A stretch of 5,306 bases of DNA from Lichenicola sp964242425 (GTDB lineage Bacteria; Pseudomonadota; Alphaproteobacteria; Acetobacterales; Acetobacteraceae). The notes below the pieces were generated by a model that was not told where the DNA came from, ran no database searches, and saw only the letters and a program-made list of their open reading frames with translations. Where the stretch lies: positions 1 through 5,306 of the forward strand of contig CAXTCK010000220.1 in assembly GCA_964242425.1 (NCBI GenBank), read 5' to 3'. Both the position numbers and the translations under genes were made by a program. Shown here one piece after another: positions 1-5,306 of the stretch. The first letter of the stretch is position 1; each line of letters begins with the position of its first letter.

Positions 1-11
1 ATAAGCGGCGC

Positions 12-989
12 ATGATCCTGCTCACCGGCGGCGCCGGCTTCATCGGCTCGTGCCTCCATGCCTCGCTGCAGGCGCGCGGCCGCGAGACCGTGGTGGTGGA
101 CCGGCTCGGCGCCGACAACAAGTGGCGCAACCTTTGCCGCCACCCGCCGCAGCGCCTGCTGGCACCGGAACAGCTCGACGCGTTCCTGGACGCGACGCCG
201 TCGCTCGACGCGGTGGTGCATCTGGGGGCGATCAGCGAGACCACCGCCCGCGACGGCGACCTCGTGTGGCAAAGCAACGTTTCGCTGTCGCAGCGCCTGT
301 GGTGCTGGTGCGCGGCCCACGGGGTGCCGTTCCTGTATGCGTCCTCCGCCGCGACCTATGGCGCCGCGAGCGGCGAAGGTGCGTTCTCCGACGATCCGTC
401 CGGCCTCGACAGGCTCCGGCCGCTCAATCTGTACGGCTGGTCCAAGCACGCCTTCGACCTGTGGGTGCACAGGCAGGTCGCGACCGGCCGGCCGGCGCCG
501 CCGCGTTGGGCCGGGCTCAAGTTCTTCAACGTCTACGGCCCGAACGAGTATCACAAGGGCGGCATGATCTCGGTGGTCAAGGTGAAGCACGACGAGGTGG
601 CGGCGGGCGGGGCGGCCCGGCTGTTCCGCTCCGACCGGCCGGGCCTGGCCGACGGGGCGCAGGCACGCGACTTCGTGTGGGTCGGCGACGTGGTGGACGT
701 GCTGCTGTGGCTGCTGGACACGCCGGGCCCGAGCGGGCTGTTCAACCTCGGCACCGGCGTCGCCCGCTCCTATCTCGACCTGGCCCACGCGGTGTGCGAC
801 GCCGCCGGCCGGCCGCGCCGGGTCGAGTTCGTTGCCATGCCGGACGCGTTGCGCGGCCAGTACCAGTCCTATACCTGCGCCGACATGACGCGGCTGCGCG
901 ACGCCGGCTATGCCGGCCAGTTCACGCCGCTGGAGGAAGGGGTGCGCCGCTACGTGTCCCTGCTCAACTCCCCCGATCCCTATCTCTAG
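12..989 (+). CDS. hldD: ADP-L-glycero-D-manno-heptose 6-epimerase
   Basis: This gene encodes the cytoplasmic NAD(P)-dependent epimerase that converts ADP-D-glycero-beta-D-manno-heptose to the L-glycero form, the last step in making the activated heptose for the LPS inner core. The 325-residue product is an extended short-chain dehydrogenase. Seen in the sequence: the Rossmann glycine motif TGGAGFIGS at residues 5-13, YASSAATYG at 109-117 holding the catalytic Ser/Thr region, the YxxxK pair Y141/K145, FFNVYGPNEYHKGG at 171-184 (K182 aligns by motif with the second catalytic lysine of E. coli HldD), RDFVWVGD at 219-226 and FNLGTG at 244-249. These motifs separate it from general UDP-sugar epimerases. 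It is about 15 residues longer than the E. coli enzyme, partly from a proline-rich insert near 158-166 and a short C-terminal tail. The ATG sits four codons before the glycine motif, so the start is secure. Only 11 upstream bases are visible, so neither promoter nor ribosome binding site can be judged. lgt follows after 44 bases. Confidence 0.95.
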   Translation: MILLTGGAGFIGSCLHASLQARGRETVVVDRLGADNKWRNLCRHPPQRLLAPEQLDAFLDATPSLDAVVHLGAISETTARDGDLVWQSNVSLSQRLWCWCAAHGVPFLYASSAATYGAASGEGAFSDDPSGLDRLRPLNLYGWSKHAFDLWVHRQVATGRPAPPRWAGLKFFNVYGPNEYHKGGMISVVKVKHDEVAAGGAARLFRSDRPGLADGAQARDFVWVGDVVDVLLWLLDTPGPSGLFNLGTGVARSYLDLAHAVCDAAGRPRRVEFVAMPDALRGQYQSYTCADMTRLRDAGYAGQFTPLEEGVRRYVSLLNSPDPYL

Positions 990-1016
990 ACGCTTTCCCC
1001 GCCTTCCAGACGCTTC

Positions 1017-1021
1017 AAGGA
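1017..1021 (+). promoter_or_regulatory. Shine-Dalgarno candidate for lgt
   Basis: AAGGA lies 12 bases before the lgt ATG. This spacing is longer than usual, but it is the only purine-rich match in the 44-base gap after hldD. The gap shows no convincing promoter or terminator, which fits co-transcription with hldD. Confidence 0.5.
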
Positions 1022-1033
1022 CCGTTCCCGCCC

Positions 1034-1867
1034 ATGCTGCCCGTGCTCGTGTTCCCCGACTTCGATCCGGTGCTGGTGCATCTGGGCCCGTTCGCGATCC
1101 GCTGGTATGCGCTCGCCTATATCGTGGCGCTGGTGATCGGCTGGCGCGTGATGCGGCGCATGGCGCTGCGCGCGCCGCAGGTGGCGACGCTGCTGCAGGT
1201 GGACGACTTCCTCACCTGGGCCACGCTCGGCGTCGTGCTCGGCGGACGGCTCGGCTACGTGCTGTTCTACCAGCCCGGCCTGTATCTTTCGCATCCCATG
1301 GCGATGCTGGAGCTGTGGCACGGCGGCATGAGCTTCCATGGCGGCGTGCTGGGCGTGGTGGTGGCGCTGGTGGTGTTCACGCGCAGGCGCGGCATCCCGC
1401 TGCTTGGCTTCGCCGACCGGCTGGCGGTGGAGGTCCCGATCGGGCTCGGGCTCGGCCGCTGCGCCAACTTCATCAACGGCGAGCTGTGGGGACGCCCCGC
1501 CGATCCGTCGCTGCCCTGGGCGATGATCTTTCCGCGCGTCGACAGCCTGCCGCGCCATCCGAGCGAGCTTTACGAGGCGCTGCTGGAAGGGGTGGTGCTG
1601 CTCGCCGTCATGCTGTTCCTGGCGCGCAGGCGATTCGTGCGCGAGCGCGCGGGGCTGCTGACCGGCGCGTTCCTGCTCGGCTACGCCATCCTGCGCGCCT
1701 TCGCCGAGCATTTCCGCCAGCCGGACGCGTTCCTGAACTACCTCGCCTTCGGCACCACCATGGGCCAGCTTCTGTGCATCCCGATGGCGATCGCCGGCAT
1801 TGGCCTGATCCTCTACAGCAGGCGCGCGCCGGTTCTGCTGCCGCTCGCGGTGCAGGATCCCGCTTGA
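1034..1867 (+). CDS. lgt: Phosphatidylglycerol--prolipoprotein diacylglyceryl transferase
   Basis: Lgt is an inner-membrane enzyme that moves the diacylglyceryl group of phosphatidylglycerol onto the lipobox cysteine of prolipoproteins, the first step of lipoprotein maturation. The 277-residue product has the family's usual length and several hydrophobic segments, roughly at 15-38, 61-78, 103-116, 187-197 and 243-262. Seen in the sequence: HGGMSFHGG at 96-104 (H102 corresponds by motif to essential H103 of E. coli), GRCANFINGELWGR at 141-154 (R142, N145, E150 and G153 match conserved positions), RHPSELYE at 174-181, and FRQPD at 227-231, whose R228 probably corresponds to E. coli R239. The ATG is chosen because PVLVFPDFDPVLVHLGP at residues 3-19 matches the known Lgt amino terminus. 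The frame is open far upstream, but that part lies inside hldD and is not Lgt-like. The stop overlaps the TTG start of the next gene in a TTGA junction. A lipoprotein gene, a likely substrate, lies three genes on. Confidence 0.96.
   Translation: MLPVLVFPDFDPVLVHLGPFAIRWYALAYIVALVIGWRVMRRMALRAPQVATLLQVDDFLTWATLGVVLGGRLGYVLFYQPGLYLSHPMAMLELWHGGMSFHGGVLGVVVALVVFTRRRGIPLLGFADRLAVEVPIGLGLGRCANFINGELWGRPADPSLPWAMIFPRVDSLPRHPSELYEALLEGVVLLAVMLFLARRRFVRERAGLLTGAFLLGYAILRAFAEHFRQPDAFLNYLAFGTTMGQLLCIPMAIAGIGLILYSRRAPVLLPLAVQDPA
1854..1857 (+). promoter_or_regulatory. Shine-Dalgarno supporting the TTG start of the methyltransferase
   Basis: AGGA lies inside the last codons of lgt, six bases before the TTG at 1864. 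The spacing is near ideal and favours this TTG over the in-frame ATG at 1906, which has only a weak purine run before it. Confidence 0.6.
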
Positions 1868-2895
1868 CTGGGACGGCAGGCGACTCCGAGCGGCTCGACC
1901 GCTTCATGGCCCGCGCCAACGCCGCCTACTACGCCGGGCGCGACCCGTTCGCCGACTTCACCACAGCCCCCGAGATTTCCCAGGCCTTTGGCGAGATCCT
2001 GGGTGCCTGGGCGGCGGAAACGTGGCAGGCGATGGGCGCCCCGGACCCGGTGCTGCTGGTCGAGGCCGGTCCCGGACGCGGCACGCTGATGGCCGACGCG
2101 CTGCGGCTGGTGTCCCGCGTGGCGCCCGCATTCGGCCGGGCGATCCGGCTGCACCTGGTCGAGACCTCGCCGCGGCTGCGGGCGCACCAGGCCGGGGCGC
2201 TGTCCGGCACCGGCGCGGCACCCACCTGGCACGACCGCCTCCACGACCTGCCGGACGTGCCCTTCATCCTCCTCGGCAACGAGTTCCTCGACGCCCTGCC
2301 GATCCGGCAGCTGGTGCGCACCGCCGGCGGCTGGATGGAGCGCTGGGTCGAGGCTGGCCGTTTCGTGCTGCGCGACACGCCGGCGCAGCCGGTCGCGCTG
2401 CCTGGCCGGTCGGTGGCGCAGGGCGACGTGCTGGAACTGTGCGAACCGGCGATGGAGATCGTGCGGCACCTGGCCCGGCGGCTGTCGCGCCGCCCCGGCG
2501 CCGCCCTGTTCCTGGACTACGGTCCCGACCGTCCCGGCACCGGCGACACGCTTCAGGCGCTGCGCCAGGGGCACCCGTCCCCGCCGCTGGAGCATCCGGG
2601 CGAGGCCGACCTCACCGCCCATGTCGACTTCCCCCTGCTGGCGCACCTGGCCCGGGATGCCGGGGCGGCGGTGCACGGGCCGGACGGGCAGGGGGCGTTC
2701 CTGGGCGGGCTCGGGCTGTTCGCGCGCACCGAGCGGCTGGCGCGGAACCAGCCGCCGGAGCAGGCCCGGGCACTGGTGGACGCGGCGCACCGGCTGGCGG
2801 CGCCGGACCGGATGGGGCGCTTGTTCAAGGTGCTGGGGATGTGCCACCCGTCGATGGGCACCCTGCCGGGCTTCGGCATGAAGGAGGCATCGTGA
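1864..2895 (+). CDS. MidA/NDUFAF7-family SAM-dependent methyltransferase
   Basis: This is a class I SAM-dependent methyltransferase of the family that includes mitochondrial NDUFAF7/MidA. NDUFAF7 methylates an arginine of the complex I subunit NDUFS2 during assembly. The bacterial substrate is not shown by the sequence. The 343-residue product carries the family's marks: YYAGRDPFADFTTAPEISQAFGE at 22-44, SAM-binding LVEAGPGRGTLMADALR at 65-81 with acidic E67, motif II region LVETSPRLRAHQ at 98-109, the highly characteristic GNEFLDALPIRQ at 138-149, FLDYG at 216-220, GDTLQALR at 227-234 and DLTAHVDF at 249-256. The TTG start is preferred because AGGA sits six bases upstream, it overlaps the lgt stop as TTGA, and it keeps LDRFMARANAAYY, which looks like the conserved family opening. 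ATG at 1906 would begin in the middle of that segment. The stop overlaps the pgeF GTG by four bases. Family assignment is firm; the in vivo substrate is unknown. Confidence 0.9.
   Translation: MTGTAGDSERLDRFMARANAAYYAGRDPFADFTTAPEISQAFGEILGAWAAETWQAMGAPDPVLLVEAGPGRGTLMADALRLVSRVAPAFGRAIRLHLVETSPRLRAHQAGALSGTGAAPTWHDRLHDLPDVPFILLGNEFLDALPIRQLVRTAGGWMERWVEAGRFVLRDTPAQPVALPGRSVAQGDVLELCEPAMEIVRHLARRLSRRPGAALFLDYGPDRPGTGDTLQALRQGHPSPPLEHPGEADLTAHVDFPLLAHLARDAGAAVHGPDGQGAFLGGLGLFARTERLARNQPPEQARALVDAAHRLAAPDRMGRLFKVLGMCHPSMGTLPGFGMKEAS
2881..2887 (+). promoter_or_regulatory. Shine-Dalgarno for the GTG start of pgeF
   Basis: AAGGAGG is a near-perfect anti-Shine-Dalgarno match within the last codons of the methyltransferase gene. 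It ends four bases before the GTG at 2892, slightly close but strong. It fixes this GTG as the pgeF start, since the next in-frame ATG would remove the conserved RHGFFTRIGGVS segment. Confidence 0.75.
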
Positions 2896-3668
2896 GCGAC
2901 ACCAATCCCGCGCCCGTGTTTCTCCGCTCGGCGCTGCTGTCGCCGCTTCGCCACGGCTTCTTCACCCGGATCGGCGGCGTGTCGGAGGGTCCGTACGCCA
3001 GCCTGAACTGCAGCATGGGCACCGGCGACGCGCCGGACGCCCTGCGCGAGAACCGCCGGCGCGTCGCCCACGCCATGGGGGTCGCCCCGGACCGGCTGCT
3101 CGGCATCACCCAGGTGCACGGCGACGCGGTCGCGACCGTGGCCGAGCCTTGGCGGCCGGGCGAGGGCCCGCGCGCCGACGCCCTGGTCACGGACCGGCCC
3201 GGCCTGGCGCTCGGCGTGATCACCGCCGATTGCGCGCCGGTGCTGTTCGCCGATCGCGCCTGCGGCATCGTCGGCGCCGCCCATGCCGGCTGGCGCGGGG
3301 CCGCCGGCGGCATCCTGGAGGAGACGGTCGCGGCGATGCGCCGGCTGGGTGCCGAGGAGATCGCAGCCGTGGTCGGCCCCTGCATCGCCCAGGAAAGCTA
3401 CGAGGTCGGGCCCGAGCTGCGGGAAGCCGTGGTTTCGGCCGCGACGCTGCCGGACCCGGACCGCTTCTTCGGTCCCGGCCGCGACGACCGGCTGCAGTTC
3501 GACCTGTCCGGCTACTGCCTGGCGCGGCTGCGCGCCTGCGGCATCGGGCGGGTCGAGGCGCTCGGCTGCGACACCCGCCTCGACGAGGCGCGGTTCTTCA
3601 GCCACCGGCGCCGCACGGTGTCGGGCGGCGGTGCGATCGGGCACCAGATCTCGGTGGTCGCGTCGTGA
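2892..3668 (+). CDS. pgeF: Peptidoglycan editing factor PgeF (YfiH/LACC1 family)
   Basis: The 258-residue product belongs to the YfiH/DUF152/LACC1 family. In E. coli, PgeF removes wrongly incorporated L-serine from peptidoglycan precursors. Related proteins, including mammalian LACC1, have purine nucleoside phosphorylase and adenosine deaminase activities, and older annotations call the family multicopper polyphenol oxidase or laccase. Seen in the sequence: RHGFFTRIGGVS at 20-31, SLNCSMGTGD at 37-46, ENRRRVA at 53-59, and the metal-site motifs TQVHGD (H76), TADCAPV (C114) and AAHAGWRG (H131), so the conserved His-Cys-His set is intact. GPCIAQESYEVG at 162-173 and the C-terminal CDTRLDEARFFSHRR segment are also typical. 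Length fits the family. The GTG start overlaps the preceding stop as GTGA and has a strong AAGGAGG before it. Its stop overlaps the start of the downstream lipoprotein gene. Family assignment is very sure; which activity matters here cannot be told from sequence. Confidence 0.94.
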   Translation: MSDTNPAPVFLRSALLSPLRHGFFTRIGGVSEGPYASLNCSMGTGDAPDALRENRRRVAHAMGVAPDRLLGITQVHGDAVATVAEPWRPGEGPRADALVTDRPGLALGVITADCAPVLFADRACGIVGAAHAGWRGAAGGILEETVAAMRRLGAEEIAAVVGPCIAQESYEVGPELREAVVSAATLPDPDRFFGPGRDDRLQFDLSGYCLARLRACGIGRVEALGCDTRLDEARFFSHRRRTVSGGGAIGHQISVVAS

Positions 3669-4555
3669 TGCGCCGCCTGCTGCTCCTGCCCCTCCTCCTG
3701 TCGCTTGGCTGTTGCGGCGATCTTCCCCAGCCCTTCGCGGAGAACCCGGGGGCGAACGCCCTGCGCCTGGCGGTGCCGCCGCCGAGCCGGCTCGACGTTC
3801 CGGTGCCGCGCGGTGCCATGCTGGCCGACCGCGAGGCGCGCATCTGGAGCGAGGCGCTGACCGTGTCGCTGCTGCAGAAGGAGGTGCCGGCCGTGGCGCA
3901 GCCGGTGCGTCGCGGCGACTGGCACCTGGAGGTGACGGCCCGGCTGCAGGGCACGGAGGTGCTGCCGACCTACCGCATCGTCGGCCCGAACAACCGGGTG
4001 CAGGCGTCCGAGGAGGGCACGCCGGTGCCGACCGGCTCCTGGATCGGCGCCGATCCGGAACTGCTGCGCGCCAACGCTTCCCTGGCGGCGGCACAGATCA
4101 ACGCCATGCTGAGCGGCATCCAGGCCAGGGAAGCGCAGGCCGACCCGAACAGCCTGCTGAACCGGGCCACGCGGATCTGGTTCACCGGCGTCACCGGCGC
4201 GCCGGGCAACGGCGACATCGAGCTCGCGAGGCAGATGGCGGTGCTGCTGCCGGACGAGCACGACACGCTGCAGACCGATGCCCGGCATGCCGACTACACC
4301 GTGTCCGGCCACGTTTCGGTGTCGGCGCCCGATCCGAAGGCGAAGAACATGCAGCACGTCGAGATCACCTGGACGGTGCGCAACGCCCGCGGCCACGAGG
4401 CGGGAAAGGCCACGCAGCTGCACGACGTGCCGGCGCACTCGCTGGACGGGTTCTGGGGCGACGTCGCCACCGCGGCGGCGGAGGAAGCGTCGGGCGGCAT
4501 CCACGAGGTGATCAGCAACAACGAGGGCAAGCCGCGTCCGCCGCCGGCTTCCTGA
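3668..4555 (+). CDS. Putative lipoprotein of unknown function with two similar tandem modules
   Basis: I do not recognise this 295-residue protein. It begins with a short lipoprotein-type signal peptide: two arginines, a leucine-rich stretch at 4-13, then S-L-G-C with C15 as the probable lipidated cysteine, directly followed by a second cysteine, C16. There is no aspartate after C15, so outer-membrane sorting is plausible. After a proline-rich linker at 37-47, two segments look alike: about 30-152 and 166-284. Each has a strand (LRLAV / RIWFTGV), a helix (56-72 / 183-197), a strand after an acidic-aromatic pair (DWHLEVTARL / DYTVSGHVSV), a further strand (TYRIVGPNNR / ITWTVRNARG), a G-x-W (GSW 123-125 / GFW 261-263) and a closing Ala-rich helix (131-152 / 264-283). 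The tail is proline-rich. The ATG overlaps the pgeF stop by one base. GTG at 3665 is an alternative start that would give a four-base overlap. Only a weak GGTGG (3653-3657) precedes it. It is probably co-expressed with pgeF and a substrate of Lgt encoded upstream. Confidence 0.82.
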   Translation: MRRLLLLPLLLSLGCCGDLPQPFAENPGANALRLAVPPPSRLDVPVPRGAMLADREARIWSEALTVSLLQKEVPAVAQPVRRGDWHLEVTARLQGTEVLPTYRIVGPNNRVQASEEGTPVPTGSWIGADPELLRANASLAAAQINAMLSGIQAREAQADPNSLLNRATRIWFTGVTGAPGNGDIELARQMAVLLPDEHDTLQTDARHADYTVSGHVSVSAPDPKAKNMQHVEITWTVRNARGHEAGKATQLHDVPAHSLDGFWGDVATAAAEEASGGIHEVISNNEGKPRPPPAS

Positions 4556-4589
4556 ACGACGCGGCCCGAACCACCCGAACGACACGGCC
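4554..4589 (+). repeat. Short imperfect direct repeat across the lipoprotein stop codon
   Basis: GAACGACGCGGCC at 4554-4566 recurs as GAACGACACGGCC at 4577-4589, 12 of 13 bases identical with a 23-base period. The first copy includes the last two bases of the TGA stop. The rest of the period is less alike. There is no clear hairpin and no T-run in the region after the stop, so I cannot point to an intrinsic terminator for the upstream operon. Confidence 0.4.
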
Positions 4590-4630
4590 TGGAAGACACA
4601 GCCCACCCGTTGTTGCGGCTTCTCGCTGGC

Positions 4631-4659
4631 GTGACAGGATCGGGGGGCGTTGCTAGAAG
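4631..4659 (+). promoter_or_regulatory. Sigma70-type promoter for prs
   Basis: A -35 element GTGACA (4631-4636) matches TTGACA at five of six positions. It is followed by a 17-base spacer and a -10 element TAGAAG (4654-4659), matching TATAAT at four of six and preceded by the extended -10 dinucleotide TG (4651-4652). The spacer holds a run of six G. Transcription would start near 4666, giving a leader of about 60 bases before the prs ATG. It lies in the only sizeable intergenic gap of the window, as expected for a new transcription unit. Confidence 0.65.
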
Positions 4660-4665
4660 GCGACG

Positions 4666-4726
4666 GCCCCGGTTCTTCCGGCACATCTGGTGGCCGGGCG
4701 GCAAGGCGGCGTCGGAGCCTGGTGTC
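4666..4726 (+). other. Predicted 5' leader of prs with a small hairpin
   Basis: The leader contains CCGGC (4678-4682), which can pair with GCCGG (4693-4697). With A4683 bulged, two more pairs form (4684-4685 with 4691-4692), closing a five-base loop. The ribosome binding site GGAG (4714-4717) lies downstream, nine bases before the ATG, and is left free by this hairpin. There is no U-run after the stem, so it does not look like an attenuator. No known riboswitch class is recognised. Confidence 0.35.
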
Positions 4727-5306
4727 ATGAAGATCGTCGCCTGCAACAGCAACCGGCCGCTGGCCGAGGCGGTCGCCACCGCCCTGAACCTGCCCTTGTG
4801 CAGGGCGCTGGTGCGCCGCTTCGCCGACATGGAGATCTTTGTCGAGATCCAGGAGAACGTCCGCGGCGAGGACGTGTTCGTGGTGCAGAGCACCTGCTAC
4901 CCGACCAACGACAACCTGATGGAGCTGTTGATCATGATCGACACGCTGCGCCGGGGCTCGGCGCGGCGGATCACCGCGGTCATCCCGTATTTCGGCTATG
5001 CGCGGCAGGACCGGAAGTCGGGGCCGCGCACGCCGATCAGCGCCAAGCTGGTGGCCAACCTGATCGTGGAAGCGGGCGCGCACCGCGTGCTGACGCTGGA
5101 CCTGCATGCAGGCCAGATCCAGGGCTTCTTCGACATTCCGGTGGACAACCTGTTCGCGGCTCCCTTGTTCGCCCGCGACATCAAGGAGCGCCACGACACG
5201 CGCGACCTGATCGTCGTCTCGCCCGACGTGGGCGGCGTGGTGCGGGCCAGGCAGCTGGCCAAGCGGCTGAACGTCGACCTCGCCATCATCGACAAGCGGC
5301 GCGAGC
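4727..5306 (+). CDS. prs: Ribose-phosphate pyrophosphokinase (PRPP synthetase), 3' end cut by the window
   Basis: The enzyme transfers pyrophosphate from ATP to ribose 5-phosphate to make PRPP, the precursor of purines, pyrimidines, NAD, histidine and tryptophan. It acts in the cytoplasm as a hexamer. 193 residues are present of an expected 310 or so; the frame is open to the window edge. Seen in the sequence: FADMEIFVEIQENVRG at 32-47, QSTCYPTNDNLMELL at 54-68, PYFGYARQDRK at 87-97 (ATP-binding region), the PRPP synthetase signature DLHAGQIQGFFDIPVDNL at 125-142 with the metal-binding histidine H127, SPDVGGVVRAR at 165-175, and the flexible catalytic loop start DKRRE at 189-193 with K190 and R192. 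The ribose 5-phosphate binding loop (DDxxxTGGT) would lie beyond the end. The ATG is supported by GGAG nine bases upstream and by MKIVACN aligning with the family's amino terminus. It has its own promoter and appears transcriptionally separate from the genes before it. Confidence 0.95.
   Translation, partial: MKIVACNSNRPLAEAVATALNLPLCRALVRRFADMEIFVEIQENVRGEDVFVVQSTCYPTNDNLMELLIMIDTLRRGSARRITAVIPYFGYARQDRKSGPRTPISAKLVANLIVEAGAHRVLTLDLHAGQIQGFFDIPVDNLFAAPLFARDIKERHDTRDLIVVSPDVGGVVRARQLAKRLNVDLAIIDKRRE

Noticed and set aside
988..1015. AGACGCTT repeated at 988-995 and 1008-1015 between hldD and lgt
   Set aside because: Eight bases with a 20-base period in a 44-base gap is too short to call an operator, and there is no promoter next to it.
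50..1033. Upstream in-frame extension of lgt through hldD
   Set aside because: The translation is Arg/Ala-rich and unlike Lgt. The known Lgt amino terminus begins at the ATG at 1034.
910..1863. Upstream in-frame extension of the methyltransferase through lgt
   Set aside because: This is an out-of-frame shadow of lgt. The family-conserved segment starts just after the TTG at 1864.
1813..2847. 344-codon minus-strand open frame almost exactly opposite the methyltransferase gene
   Set aside because: Composition is that of an antisense shadow, and the plus-strand product has unmistakable family motifs.
2892..3668. Reading pgeF as a multicopper laccase
   Set aside because: The old polyphenol oxidase label does not fit: there are no cupredoxin copper-site motifs. 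The His-Cys-His set is that of the YfiH/LACC1 fold.
2553..4094. 513-codon open frame on the minus strand opposite the methyltransferase, pgeF and lipoprotein genes
   Set aside because: Low-complexity Pro/Arg/Ala-rich translation without motifs. It spans several real genes and has no start context.
4642..4647. Run of six G in the prs promoter spacer as a phase-variation tract
   Set aside because: Six bases is short for a contingency tract and unremarkable at this GC content. prs is essential in most bacteria, which makes switching unlikely.
3512..5194. 560-codon open frame on the minus strand opposite pgeF, the lipoprotein gene and prs
   Set aside because: It is a by-product of high-GC codon bias on the plus strand. 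The translation is rich in R, H, Q, A and G with no recognisable domain, and it lies opposite well-identified genes.

Overview
The window is a compact stretch of roughly 70% GC plus-strand DNA carrying five complete genes and one truncated gene. High GC, heavy G/C third-position use and the protein types point to an alphaproteobacterium. The MidA-type methyltransferase opening (LDRFMARANAAYY...DFTTAPEIS) and the lgt-methyltransferase-pgeF order suggest Rhodospirillales/Acetobacteraceae-like bacteria. That placement is an inference and could not be checked against a database.

Layout: (1) hldD, the ADP-heptose epimerase of LPS core synthesis, 12-989; (2) lgt, the prolipoprotein diacylglyceryl transferase, 1034-1867; (3) a MidA/NDUFAF7-family SAM-dependent methyltransferase with a TTG start, 1864-2895; (4) pgeF, peptidoglycan editing factor of the YfiH/LACC1 family, with a GTG start, 2892-3668; (5) an unrecognised lipoprotein, 3668-4555; (6) a 171-base intergenic region with a convincing sigma70-type promoter; (7) prs, ribose-phosphate pyrophosphokinase, from 4727 and cut by the window end after 193 residues.

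The first five genes look like one transcription unit. The hldD-lgt gap is 44 bases, and the next three junctions overlap by 1-4 bases, so translational coupling is likely. Four of the five act on the cell envelope: LPS core sugar, lipoprotein lipidation, peptidoglycan quality control, and a lipoprotein that would itself be a substrate of Lgt. The methyltransferase belongs to a family known in mitochondria for complex I assembly. prs appears to be a separate unit with its own promoter and a short leader.

Most of the window is conserved core metabolism. The best candidate for something undescribed is the lipoprotein at 3668-4555. It matches no family I can name and appears to consist of two tandem copies of one alpha/beta module. 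I see no mobile element, CRISPR array, tRNA or rRNA. No gene-free stretch exceeds 300 bases.
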